Shown here one piece after another: positions 1 to 11,225 of a stretch of 64,000 nt of DNA; the first letter of the stretch is position 1, and every line of letters starts with the position of its first letter. Under the pieces are notes generated by a model. That model was not told the DNA's origin. It saw nothing but the letters and a program-made list of their open reading frames with translations, and ran no database searches. The translations under genes and the position numbers were made by a program. The DNA is from Marsupella aquatica (lineage: Eukaryota; Marchantiophyta), in the NCBI GenBank assembly GCA_973895155.1, contig OZ316892.1, forward strand, positions 18,352,001-18,416,000, written 5' to 3'.

Positions 1-3000
1 GCGAGAAAAGTTCATGTGGATTTTGACCGTGACGATTATGACGATGGTGATGATGAGGACGGAGGATTGTCCTCCTCGAGGTTGTCTGCCGGGATTCGGA
101 GACCGCCCTTGCCCTCGTTTCCGCCCTCGTCCCTGGGACGTAGGCAGCAGCAGAAGAAGAGCTGGCTGGAGAGCTTGGACGAGGACGACGTTGCAGCTCA
201 GCAGCAGCAGCTGCCGTGGAGCTCCGAGATTCCCAGGAGGCTCCAATTCGCAGCTGTGGTGGCTTCCTTTGGCTGTCTGGTGGCATTGGCGATCAGCATT
301 GTCCTGCTCTACTTGAGTGAGTGAGCAATATTCGCCTCTCTATTTTTCTTGTTTGGGATTTGCATTGGATCCCTTTCCTTTTAGGCTGTTGTGTGTCTGG
401 CATACATATACTCTGGACCACTAGAGTCTGCGCCCGAGTCTCAAGGCGGATGCTGACTTAGCCCCGAAATTGGAAATGTTTGTACTCTGCTTTGTGGATC
501 CCTCTTCCTTCAGACTGTCTCAGATATTCGTTACGTTGGGGAAGACTTCTTTCGCCTAAATAAGATTCCCAGCTGGAGTTTTTGATTCATGTTTGTATGT
601 GGGGGTGGGTAAGGAGGCTTTTTGATCCCTTTCCTTGCAGATTGTTGTTTGAGATTTATATTCTGGACCGCTAGAGTCTGTGCCCGAGCGTCAAGGGGTT
701 GTTCAGATTCATTAGCTTGGCACCGAAATTTGAAATTCCAGTACTCAAAGTTTTGATCCTTCTCCTGTTTCAGATACTTTACTTTCAAAGACGTTTCTTA
801 TCACCTAAATAAGATTCCCAGCTGGAGATTTTGTATCTATGTTTCCGTTTGGTTATCAGTACGGATACTGTCAGAAGTAGCGAAATGGGACTTCTGTTGA
901 AGCTCTGGGCTTACAGATAGATTTGACCGTTCAGGTGCTCCTGGCAACATATCTTTGAGTCAATGGAGTGTGTGAGTGAGGTTTGAGGAAGACCTTCCGA
1001 AAATACCCAGAATTCTAACTTTAAGTCCAAGAGATCTGCTCTGAGTGCGATTGAGTGGGGAGAGAATTTCAATAGTAGTCATTTGGGATTGTTCTCAGGT
1101 TTTGGGGTGACCGCACGACCGCCCAGTTCGTGCAAAGTTGAAAAGGTGGTGCTGAATTTCACAGTGCAACGGATTCGTCTTAGAGGAGGGAGGTACATAT
1201 CCTTTCGCGAGCAAGGGGTTGGTGCAGATAGGGCTCAGCATTCCTTGCTCATCGTTCATGACCTGCTTTCATCTCGCTTGGCAGGTAAATCCTAAATCCG
1301 CCTTTGAAGTCATTCTCCTGGGAAAGCATTATGACAACTGACACGCAATATCTGTGCTTCATCTGACGAACCTAGGAGATACTGGGATCCTCTAGGCAGG
1401 CTGAGATTTTGTGGCATGTGGGATTGGGTGACACTCTTCAGGTATTCCTGGTATCAGTGACTCTCTCCTGGAGGAGTTTGGAGTCCGCCTGATTGCCTAT
1501 GATAGACCCGGATATGGTCAGAGTGACCCACACTTAGGCAGGAGCTACAACTCTTCAGCGCAGGACATGGCAGACATTGCAGATGCACTTGGTCTGGGGG
1601 ATAAATTTTGGGTGGCTGGGTTTGGCAATGGAGGACCCCACGTTTGGGCCGCCATTAAATACATCCCTGAAAGACTCGAAGGTGTGTTTCTTATGTCATA
1701 TCTCTTCAATTCCATGTTTCTCAAACTTACAGTGCATCACGTCACATAACTCAATAGATTCCATAGTTTGGATTCTCCATCTGCCTTGACAGTCAAAGTG
1801 CAACTCTAAACTTCTTTTTGTCTGTTTTGGGTAGGTGTTGCGCTGTTCGCCCCCGCTGGGAATTTTTACGCAGAAAATATGACCAAGGATGAGGTTACCA
1901 AGACCTGGGGTTTGTTAACTTTGCGACAGAAATGGATGTACAGCATGGCTCGTCTTTTCCCGGCTCTTCTTCCTTCCTTGGTGCAGAAGACACTAATTGA
2001 TCACTACCCCAGCCCATTTCGAATTATGACTGGCCCAACCGTAGGATCCAAGGTATCAAACTTTTCTATTGCCTCTTCGGGCTGTGTATCTTATACTGTG
2101 GTAAATTGTACACAAAAGTGTCCTCTATTCCAGCACAGGTAATAATTAATTAATTCTGTTCAACCTCGTTTTTCGTCTAGGTAGCCGAGATGTCAATTAA
2201 CTTAGTGGGCTGACGAAGGACATTTGGTTTGTGTCAGCCTCTTTGAAAACCTCGAGTATCTTTTCAAGTCCCGATGACCTTATAGACTTTAACTTTTATC
2301 TCTGAGCCTTTCTAAGTAGGTCATCTATGAAAGTTCCTCATGGTTCCTAACTTGAGGAAGCATCGTCAATATTTAAATCCCTGGCACTGACTACCAAGGA
2401 AAGACCCTTGGAGCTTGTAGTCCTATGGCATGGAGAGCAGAGTCTCTACTTCTCTGCTGATTTGGTATTGGTGGGCCGAGTGCCGAATCACCTGTATAAT
2501 CACCTTCGTGCGACCCTCAACTGTTTAGCACGCCTGTGCATGCATGGGCTTTGTAGAATTGAGTTTTCTCTTCCACGAGGCATAGGGTTAGATTATTCTT
2601 GTTTGGTAGCTGTAGGCCCAAAAGTCTCTGCCAATTGGGAAGGAAGCGTGTCAAATCGGGTGCAAGATGGGTTTTAGCGTTCATTTGTGTGTATTCCCAC
2701 TGTGCACTGGAGACAGCTCGACTCCCTGAAGTGCTAGTAGTTGATGTTTGGATGGCTGCTTGGCAGGTTCAGTCCAGTCGTTTTCCTCTTCGATACCCAG
2801 AATGGTAGGTGGCATAGGTTTGCTGTTCTCGAGGAGCTGAAAGACAAAGACTGACCAAGTAGCAACCAACCTATTGTCTGTGAACCCAGTCATCCTGCAT
2901 ACTCAGGTATGTCTAGTTTGACTCACACGTTATTGTCATACTGCTAAAGTTCCCGGAATTCATTTGCCTATCAGATAGGCTTCCCAAAGCAAATTCTCCA

Positions 3001-4891
3001 TGTTTCTGTGATTATCGGTTTGGATATAGATCTCAAATGGCCTTCGCTAATTTTCGAGCACTTTGGTTGAAGATTAGGAGATGTAGTTAACTAATTTGAC
3101 GATGAGATAGAGCACATCAAATGGCTCGCTACCGTGTAAATTCGTGCAAAGTTCTGGGTTTATATTGTACCATTTTGGCTAGCTAAAGCTTACTCCCAGC
3201 AGAGGTGACAAGAACACCGTCGCTGGAGGATAGAGTACCACTGCGAGCTCATTGGGTCTCTGTTTGTGTTCATTTAGCTAGTCTGACATCCATATGTGTT
3301 CAGCTTGGTCAGCTGGGCCATTTCGATGAGAAACCATCAACTCAAATCGAAACTTTATTTCGCTGCAGTAGTGTTAAACTTCTCCGGAACCTTGTAGCTG
3401 AAACTTGATCACCGAGGAAGACTCTCAAGGGAAGGTGGTTGCACTCTTTGTTCAGAAAAAGCAGGAGATAGACGAAGGTTTCTGGCGAACTTGGAACTGA
3501 TAAGTGTTTGTTGTCACAGGATCAAGTTTTGATGGAAAATGAAGAGATCCTGGACTTTTGGGAGCGTGATATGAGGGAGGCTTTGCAGCAAAATTGCGCA
3601 TTTCCAGTGGCTGAAGAACTCATCTTGCTTGTGGATAATTGGGGTTTCCGTCTCTCCAAGTTACCTTTCAATGAGATAGAAGTCAAAACTCTTTTGCAGC
3701 AAGTTGTTGGTCTTTTTCAAGTGAAGGAGAAACCCAGGATATTTTCTGGCCCTATCCATGTCTGGCAGGTAAGAAAATTCATCTCTTCAGCTGTTCTTTT
3801 CAGGGTGTGTACGGAAGTTCATGGGCAGGAACAAAGGACCATTAATGTTCAGAAATACTACTAGAATGCAACCTTGGAGTTTAGATGCTTGGTTTAATGT
3901 GGATTTTTCATTCAGCCGCTAAGTGTTGCTGTCCGATCTGCAGGGTACTGATGATCAACATGTGCCAGCTACATTCAATGAATATGCCAAGCGAATGATT
4001 GAGATAAATGATTTTTCAAAAAAACCTGGTTATCAAGTCAACCTCCACATTTTAGAGGGGGAGGGGCACTTCTCGTGGTTCTGGTTTTGTGATGAGTGCC
4101 ATCGATCTATATTTAATTCACTGTTCGAAAGAGGAGCGGTGTTAGGTCCATTTGGTCGTCAAGTTTTTTCAGTAGAGGAGTATGAAGCAATTCTTGCAGC
4201 TTTTGGAGGTTCCAAAGAGAGGGTGGACGAGTTGACGAAAACCAAAGAGGCTCCTGACACAGCTGCAAAGAATGAGGAGTACGAAGCAATTCTTACGGCT
4301 TTTGGAGGTCCCAAAGAGAGGGTGGACAAGTTCACGAAAACCAAGGAAGCTCCTGTCACTTATGGAAAGAATGAGGAGTATGAAGCAATTCTTACAGCTT
4401 TTGGAGGTCCCAAAGAGAGGATGGACAAGTTGACGAAAACTAAAGAGGCCCCTGTCACGTCGTCAACGAATGAGGAGTATGAAGCAATTCGTAAAGCTTT
4501 TGGAGGTCCCAAAGAGAGGATCGACAAGTTGACGAAAACTAAAGAGGCTCCTGTCACAGGAGGTCCCAAAGAGAGGATGGACAAGTTGACGAAAACTAAA
4601 GAGGCTCCTATCACTTCGGCAAAGAATGAGGAGTATGAAGCAATTCTTACAGCTTTTGGAGGTCTCAAAGAGAGAGTGGACAAGTTGACCAAAACTCAAG
4701 AAACTCCTGTCCCTTTTGCAAAGAATCGTGACGGGCCCACAGATGATGTATCGTACAGGGATACAGATTCAGAAGAAGACACGTCGACTGGTATAAAATT
4801 GTATGTCCCAGAAACTTGTGACGTGCCAATAGACATTTCAGCATTTATATTAAAAGCTATAGATGAAAGAATCAAAAAATATTTTAAATAG
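1..4891 (+). CDS. Alpha/beta-hydrolase-fold membrane protein, nucleophile lost, spliced, 5' partial
   Basis: Six exons join in phase: 1-316, 1099-1284, 1442-1681, 1835-2052, 3520-3768 and 3944-4891, all with GT donors and AG acceptors. About 718 residues are visible; frame 1 is open to the window edge, so the true start lies upstream. Exon 1 is acidic and then has one hydrophobic segment (about residues 80-101), suggesting a membrane anchor. Exons 2-6 follow the plant alpha/beta-hydrolase pattern: AYDRPGYGQSDP, then VAGFGNGG where family members have GxSxGG, then a lid-like helix region, HVWQGTDDQHVP (acid region) and EGEGHFSWF (histidine). The nucleophile serine is glycine, so hydrolysis is doubtful although Asp and His are kept. 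The oxyanion-side motif HG also reads HD. A 33-residue repeat domain follows the fold, ending at TAG 4889. The fold assignment is firm; function is unknown and a binding or scaffold role is inference. Confidence 0.85.
4175..4726 (+). repeat. 99-bp coding tandem repeat (33 residues)
   Basis: Units start at 4175, 4274, 4373 and 4472, each beginning with EEYEAI. A shortened unit starts at 4559 (GGPKER onward) and a last full unit at 4628. Each unit reads roughly EEYEAILTAFGG, PKERVDKLTK, TKEAPVT and a short linker. The exact 99-bp spacing and near-identical bases point to recent unequal exchange. The antisense ORFs over this stretch are shadows of the repeat. Confidence 0.95.
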
Positions 4892-5860
4892 GAATGTGGA
4901 CATTATTGCCATGCAGGTACTGTAGGTATAGTCTAGTACCGTTCGTAAATCCACCGTGGAGAGACTGCATTACTGGGAGTAGTATTGGTTCTAAAGTTTG
5001 CGAACAATAAAGTACTTCGACCCTACCCTTTCGTCCAGAGCAATATAGAAGAAATTCGGCTCATAAATCGGACTTTATTCAGGAGCTGCTACACTAGTTT
5101 GACCTCCACAGTACATTAAATTTGCACACAAGTTATCCAGTCGAGAGAACTTCAGAGTTTGCCCTATATTCAGTCGCAGAGTCTCGAAACGAACATTAAG
5201 TTAAAAATGATTTCGGGAGCACAATTGCCCACACTTCATGGGGTGCGGCTTGTTCAGCTTTCGTTAACCTTCGCAAGGTTTTAACTCTCTTTTGCCTACT
5301 TCAGACCTTGCACGATCATTGTATTACTATGAAAACTCTGCGAGTTCTCTCCTATTACAATACATGGTTTTGGATTGCTTGTGAATTGAAGAGCACTTGA
5401 GTTCGCCTCTTGATTTTGTAGATCCAAATGAATCTTGAAATGCTCTAAGCTCTTACTTTCTAGTAATCCAATACCTTGTTGTCATCCTCTGTTTAGTACC
5501 TTGTTTAAGCTTAATCTCACGGCAGCAAGTGAAAACGAATGCTAACTCTAAACAATAACAGACCCAGTGAACTCCGTCAGAGTCATGTGCTCTGTATTGT
5601 GCTTGTCGGTACGAACGATAACGTGCATTGAATTCCATTTCGCTTGTCTTACAAGTACCATCTTCGGGTTCAATTTTCCGTTACCATTGATTAATTACTT
5701 GTGCAATCATGGACCCTAAAAGGACCATATCCCAACAATGTAGAGTCTGGGACGATGGAAAATCACACAAAACAGAAGTAGGCCGCAAGTACAGGAAGCT
5801 GACTAGATAGTAGATCTAACTTCCTGATCTCCAATAGATGTCTAATGAACTGCTGTGCAG
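4892..5860. other. 3'UTR and intergenic sequence
   Basis: After the 3'UTR there is no convincing gene. A 33-codon ORF with ATG at 5709 ends in TAG just before the pseudogene exon at 5861. It could be an earlier piece of that pseudogene, but nothing ties it firmly. Confidence 0.5.
5006..5011 (+). terminator. Candidate polyadenylation signal AATAAA
   Basis: AATAAA lies about 115 bases after the stop of the hydrolase-fold gene, a usual distance for a plant 3'UTR. No cleavage site can be seen. Confidence 0.4.
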
Positions 5861-6465
5861 ATTTCTAATCGGAATGTAACAAGGCCTATCAATAGACCTC
5901 TCAAACGAGGTGAGGTGATGGAACTCGGGTTGGGTAGTAGCATTGCAACGCTTACAAATGCAATTTTGTCTAGGAGTTGTCCTCCACCTATCAACCTGGC
6001 TCAGTTACGCGAGCCGGTGGATTAAGATGCCAAGAAGGCTTTGGCTGAGAGCCTAGACAGATCCTTGCTGCAAGAACGCGATCAGATTTTTGAAGCGCAG
6101 GTATTTCACTTTACCAAATTCAGCAACAAGTACCATCATAATATACGGTGACTCCAAGGTACACGTAGCAACTAACAATTTTCCAGAAAGCAGATCTGGC
6201 GAGAGCTCTGACCTCCGTGCCTTGGATGAGGGTACCTCCGACTAGCTCCATATATCTCCAGGACCGCAATCCCAATCTGCTTTACAGAGCTGCACCAACC
6301 TACGGCTGCGTTCAGAATCGCATTGAGTCTTCCCAAGAGCACGTGAGCTTGAAAACAAATGGCCCACCATCCATGCTCGACTGAGGTGTCTACTTTGTCC
6401 ACGACGCCAATAAAGACTCTGAACTTAAGACTGGGAACGAGCATCTCAATTGCTTATTCCTGTGA
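5861..6465 (+). pseudogene. Two-exon gene relic, unidentified
   Basis: Exon A (5861-6100) is preceded by TGCTGTGCAG and followed by a GTATTT donor; exon B starts at 6187 after ACAATTTTCCAG. Both are phase 0 and the joined frame stays open except for TAA at 6023-6025 and TGA at 6382-6384, ending in TGA at 6463. Exon A has protein-like composition (RPLKRGEVMELGLGS, then a helical stretch DAKKALAESLDRSLLQERD); exon B continues KADLARALTSVPW and QDRNPNLLYRAAPTYG. Matching splice phase across 240 and roughly 280 bases with only two stops is unlikely by chance, so I call it a relic of a spliced gene. I do not recognise the family. Confidence 0.5.
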
Positions 6466-7320
6466 CACCTGACTGAAGGACCACGGGACCAGCTTTGACC
6501 TGCACGTCCTCGGTTTAAGATAGACTAACACGTACAAGTATCCCTAAGATTTGCAACAACGGAATACTCACCCGGGAATCTCCAGAGTGAAGCCTTCAAA
6601 TCAAGCTCTCATCACTAATGACTGATATAGTGAAATCAGTCAGCTCCTCTGCAGTACTCAAAAGCAAAAGGCCCGTTTCAAGTAAATTCCAGCAGAGAAG
6701 CCAAGTTTTGGGGAACTTCAATCCCAAGCGTTGTACAAACCCAAATGGGTACCACCTGATGTACACTTCTAAAAAGCTACACAAATCAAGGAAACCTAAA
6801 GGAAACTACAAATCAAGGAAAACAAGAAACCACATCACCTTGATAGGAGCGTCTCATTACAGTCCTAATCATCTGAGTGCTCAGGGTATCCAAATGTGAA
6901 CATTCCTTGAGGTACTTGCTGTCCGTCATGTAGCTCTGTGATTATACGCTTCCCTCTTTGATTTCCATTGATCGAATCCCTTGTTCAATTACGGCTTTAT
7001 TTTGAAACTGCAGTATTATTTACATGTCGGCATTGTAAACTTTTCAATCCTACAGTATGAATTGAGCACTAAGCTGCTGAACCTAAATTTAGTATAGGTG
7101 ATGATGCCCCATCTCTCTTTCAAGCTACCTTTTGCCGTCTTCGGGAGACAAAGCAGTACCACTTGCCAATGGGCAATGTGGTTGTAGCGGGGTGGCCATC
7201 GAGCAAGTAAAATAAGCACAATTGAGAGCGAGGGGAGTACTGTTATGGAATGCTATGCAATGCAATGAAATGGAATGTAATGTATAAGTACAGTAACCGA
7301 GACTTTCATTTACCGCTTCT
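6466..7320. other. Intergenic; 3' side of GT92 gene
   Basis: No supported gene. A 93-codon ORF at 6618-6899 (+) is basic and low-complexity at its end and may be chance or more of the upstream relic. On the minus strand AATAAA at 7001-6996 lies about 320 bases past the GT92 stop and is a candidate poly(A) signal. Confidence 0.4.
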
Positions 7321-9030
7321 CTATGAGTTTCCTCCGAATATCTTCAGCGACTCGGCCTTGCTCTTGATGGACGATGACGTGACAAAGTTTGCAAGCTCAT
7401 CATCCATTGTCAGCTTCGTCGACTTATCAGTATCAATAATGGATTTATCAACCTCAGGATCTCTGATCTGTACGCAGCTATTTTTCGCCTTGGGTGATAC
7501 CACTCCTCGGTAGTGATTGAATCTGGCAACCTTGGTGTTCAGCACCACTCCACCCGGAAGGTTCTTGGGGTCAGTTATCGAGTGGGTCACTGCAGATCTC
7601 GCCGTCCTTGGATTCACGATCCATTTCCTCATCCCCTTCTCCGATTCGCACATTTCACCACACCTTTCCTGGCTGCATTTGTCCATACAGAACGGCTTCT
7701 CCATGCGGTAGACCATCCTCTCCACACCCCAGTCGTGCTCTGTTTTGTTGGGTCGGCAGTGGCTGAAACGGAAATCATACTTTCCAAACGAAATCCAAGG
7801 GGCATCCTTATGCTCCTCAAGCAGGGATTGAATTGTGTAAGTGGTTGGGGAGGGGAAGAAAAGGTACTCATCCAAGTCCCAGAAGAGAGACCACCTGGCA
7901 ATGAACTTGGTCCGATACAAGCAGTCATTGATGGCAGGAGCTTGCCCATGATACATAATGTGATAATTACTTTCCTTGCTGAAGTCCACCAACGTCACGA
8001 TACCGGCCCCAATTAGAGGCTTGAGCACGGCCATCACATCCTCCTCAATCGGTGCACTGTAGTAAAAGAAGAAATGCACCTTCCCCTCGAACATCACGTG
8101 GTGGTACATGAAAAATTCCTTCACATGAGAGGCTATCAGGGGTGTAAACGACGGGGCAGAACAGTAAGCATACTCGTACTTGAACTCAGTGGACTCATAG
8201 AGAGCCGGCTCGAGCTGTTTGGTAGCCTCATGGAACACAGGAACGAGCTCTGACGGTGCTCCGGTGCCGATTTTCCCGTGAGAGATGTTCATGTACAAAT
8301 ATCCTCCAGCCTCGGTTCCAACCGGTTCCGGAAAAGTGCAATGCATCATCACCGTATCGTACGAGGTGCCATGGACCTCATTCATCCACCGAAACACCGC
8401 TTTGCCATTGGTCACAGATTCGCGCCCTGTGGCATTCATTGCCCCCATAGATCCAAACAGCGGAGCCCCAGCGCTCCCATCCTCGAGCCACAAGCATGTG
8501 GGGTACACAGAAGGATCCGGGATGGGCAAATCCTTGTAATCCGGATTGGAAGTGTAGATGGTGAACTCCGGACTGAGAGTGATTAGTGTGAAGGTCGTGA
8601 GGGAGGTCCGGTACGAGCTGCACACCACAAAACGCCTGACCACACGCATCACCCCATAGTTGAGATCGAAAATGCCCTGCTGCTCCACTGCACTTGCCAA
8701 GCTAGGGTGGGACACGGATTCCACCACGACCTCGGAGAGCAGCTGCTTGGTGGACAAATCCAGGTCTGCAAACTCGGAACTGTCCTGGTTTTTAAACACC
8801 CCCTTGGCCACCTTCTCCCTCAAGAATTGGGCCACCGATTTTGATGAAGGTTGTGGGACAACGCCATCCTGTGGTCTTCGCGTGGCGCCACTCACCTCGT
8901 CGAAGTTGGAGTTCCATCTCTCTTCACCGGAGTTGTTGCATGAGAGGTCGAGCTTGGCCGATCTGTACACCAAGAGAAGGACTATAATGGATACCCCCGC
9001 GATCACAAGGGGGGGTACTCTCCAGGCCAT
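7321..9030 (-). CDS. GT92 (DUF23) glycosyltransferase, galactan-synthase-like
   Basis: Single-exon ORF of 569 residues. The N-terminus has one hydrophobic anchor (about residues 6-22, VIAGVSIIVLLLVY), which fits a type II Golgi membrane protein with the catalytic part in the lumen. A stem of about 80 residues follows. The catalytic region contains NYHIMYHGQAPAINDCLYR, the metal-binding-type motif WDLDEYLFF (DLDEY at about 385-389), a cysteine-rich segment (about 448-462) and the conserved C-terminal NHYRG (about 505-509). These are marks of plant GT92 proteins, the family that includes the GALS beta-1,4-galactan galactosyltransferases acting on pectin. The substrate cannot be read here: the cysteine-rich insert differs from GALS proteins as I recall them. 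The start is the first Met of the frame, just before the anchor. Length suits the family. Confidence 0.9.
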   Translation of the reverse strand: MAWRVPPLVIAGVSIIVLLLVYRSAKLDLSCNNSGEERWNSNFDEVSGATRRPQDGVVPQPSSKSVAQFLREKVAKGVFKNQDSSEFADLDLSTKQLLSEVVVESVSHPSLASAVEQQGIFDLNYGVMRVVRRFVVCSSYRTSLTTFTLITLSPEFTIYTSNPDYKDLPIPDPSVYPTCLWLEDGSAGAPLFGSMGAMNATGRESVTNGKAVFRWMNEVHGTSYDTVMMHCTFPEPVGTEAGGYLYMNISHGKIGTGAPSELVPVFHEATKQLEPALYESTEFKYEYAYCSAPSFTPLIASHVKEFFMYHHVMFEGKVHFFFYYSAPIEEDVMAVLKPLIGAGIVTLVDFSKESNYHIMYHGQAPAINDCLYRTKFIARWSLFWDLDEYLFFPSPTTYTIQSLLEEHKDAPWISFGKYDFRFSHCRPNKTEHDWGVERMVYRMEKPFCMDKCSQERCGEMCESEKGMRKWIVNPRTARSAVTHSITDPKNLPGGVVLNTKVARFNHYRGVVSPKAKNSCVQIRDPEVDKSIIDTDKSTKLTMDDELANFVTSSSIKSKAESLKIFGGNS

Positions 9031-9130
9031 ACTTGCTTTCTTCTCGCTGGCCTGCCTGCTCAGGCTGTCTGCAGTCGACCTGCAGAAGAAAACAGAGACG
9101 GGGAGTGAGATCCAGAAGTAAGCGAGGGAG
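9031..9130 (-). promoter_or_regulatory. GT92 5'UTR with candidate splice acceptor
   Basis: Upstream of the GT92 ATG on the minus strand, TTTTCTTCTGCAG ends at 9080, a strong pyrimidine-rich acceptor. It suggests a 5'UTR intron whose donor I could not place. Confidence 0.35.
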
Positions 9131-9333
9131 TCACAATAGTGCCAACATGAGCGGTCTCTTCACAATGTTTGTGGCATCAGATGGTCAAAAGTGTGACCGG
9201 TGGTGATACCTTTCTGCATTGCTACATAGCCTGGAGCTCTTTCGTTCCCCTTTCCTTCCCCTCCCAACAATACTTACAATACTGTACCAAACTTGCCGGG
9301 CCCCACAGGTCCATACTCAGTCACTGCTGCAGT

Positions 9334-9527
9334 GGCTGATGGTGTATGCCGATTTTCCAGGTCCTGCTTACAGAGGTGAGGTGCTGAGTGGAGGATGGGG
9401 GCCTAAAGCGGTTGGTTCAAGCTCAATGTGGGCTGATGGTGTATGCCGATTTCCCAGGTCCTGCTTACAGAGGTGAGGTGCTGAGCGGAGGATGGGGGTC
9501 TAAAGCGTTTGGTTCAAGCTCACTGTG
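9334..9527 (+). repeat. 97-bp tandem duplication
   Basis: Two copies start at 9334 and 9431, each beginning GGCTGATGGTGTATGCCGAT and differing at only a few positions. It lies in the upstream region of the GT92 gene. Confidence 0.9.
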
Positions 9528-10299
9528 GTGACCCAGCTGGTCCGTTCGGTTTACTGCTATTCAATGATTGCATGCGCATGTCTCGATCATGTTCTGACGG
9601 ACTGTCTGTCTGCAGCTTCAGTAATGAAATATTTGCCGAAAAGTTCCTTTTCATAAACCGGTGCCTTCATAGTTTATATTATCGACAGAGACTGTCTTGA
9701 ACCCTGAAAGACCTCCCAGATTCGAGTCAAGGAGGGAGATGTTTAGTCCACTACTATGACTCGTAGTCTCAGTCGGCAAGTAGAAGTTTGACAAGTGGAA
9801 GCACACCCAACGAAATTTCGCATCTCTTTTCTTGAATGTACTCGCCATTGGAACACAACAGCATCGTCTAACGTTACGAATATGAGTCCGGATCAAATCC
9901 ATTGATGAATTTTTTGAGTGAAGACGTTGACTACAGTAGATCCTTCGCTGATTACCCAAAAAACATCATTCTCGAACCTCATCCATCCATGAATTATGAT
10001 CTCCTACAAAATAGTTAAGAAATTTTAGGCTGCGGTTAATCGCATGGACAACATTTGTGTTGGTAATCGTCACAGTTCGTGTCGCTGCATTAACATTTAA
10101 GATTCCTTCTGTCAGCCCGCCCAATCTGGCTTCTTAGATACGGAGTACACTTTACAGATAAGAATATTTTGCAGATTATCAAGGAAAGTACTATAGCTTA
10201 TTACTGTGGTTTACTACACAAGGGAGTGACACTGTTCGGACAAACAGATTTTGCGGATTTCTAAGAAGGAAATACAGTGTATAACATCAACTACTGTAC

Positions 10300-10435
10300 C
10301 TAACAACATCAACTAGTGTTCCTAACGGCTTCCTTGTTTTGCTTGTCACTCATGGAGATTTGGGTGAACATGATCAACTACTGTACCTAACGGCTTCCTT
10401 GTTTCCCTTGTCATTATGGAGATTTGGATGAACAA
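10300..10435 (+). repeat. 65-bp tandem duplication
   Basis: CCTAACGGCTTCCTTGTTT recurs at 10321 and 10386, followed each time by a similar CTTGTCA...TGGAGATTTGG stretch. Confidence 0.8.
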
Positions 10436-11225
10436 TCATGCTGTGAGATGATTTCAGCTCTTACATTTGTTACTGCGGGCTACATCGTGACGAATATATT
10501 GCCCTCTATTTGACAGCTTAAAATCGTCCATCATCTTAGATGCTATATGTCCACACCTCCAAGGACAATCTTTATCGCAGTCCTCATTATATAGATTCGT
10601 TAGACATTCTGTGAATTTCTGTGCGGATTAGAAAATTCTCCACCTCACATGGTCCACAGCTTCTCTAACTTTTCAAAAAACCATCAAAGAGAACTCAACA
10701 TTTCAATCAGGATCGCTCCGCCTCTAATCCAAGACGTGACCATGTAGTGAGCAAGAGTCACCTCGATGACATAACTCGTTTCTGCACACTGACCGTTTGT
10801 TGACACTCTTGATATCCTTCCTGCAACTGAAGTAACATAGTCGAGAACCCCAGGAAATGTAACTTTTCCCTTCCCATGGCAAATCACTGAACCCCCGTAC
10901 TGACTACCAGAAACTTCTCGCAACATGCAATGACACCTGACAGATCTTCACAGGGAATTGCACAAGACCAGCTGACAGATGTTCGTCTGAAAAATTGAAT
11001 GCTCGATGTTATGCTGTGCGGATGAGCCATTGGTCAACAACATCACGCCTGGGAAAATCTTTAACAGAGCCTGGAGCCAGTTTGGCCACCCTAAGCTGTT
11101 ACCCTGCCAAAGAGATCATCTTATGCTTCCTCAATTATCCCCACGAAGCCCGAAATCAACTAAAACTGGGGATGTATTCCTAAGTGAACTGGGGCCGTCC
11201 ATTACATGCTACCAGTGGGGCACAG

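Larger units (their letters stand above)
9131..11225. other. Intergenic between GT92 and bL19c genes
   Basis: Apart from the two small tandem duplications listed, no gene could be supported. An 80-codon minus-strand ORF at 10926-10684 has no recognisable domain and no splice context. Confidence 0.5.

Noticed and set aside
4159-4699. Minus-strand ORFs of 66-110 codons with repeated SLxPPKAVRIASYSS-type words
   Set aside because: They are exact antisense shadows of the 33-residue repeat in the hydrolase-fold gene.
7513-9121. Plus-strand ORFs over the GT92 gene
   Set aside because: Antisense shadows of a long, clearly conserved coding frame.
10684-10926. 80-codon minus-strand ORF
   Set aside because: No domain, promoter, splice or conservation signal could be seen.
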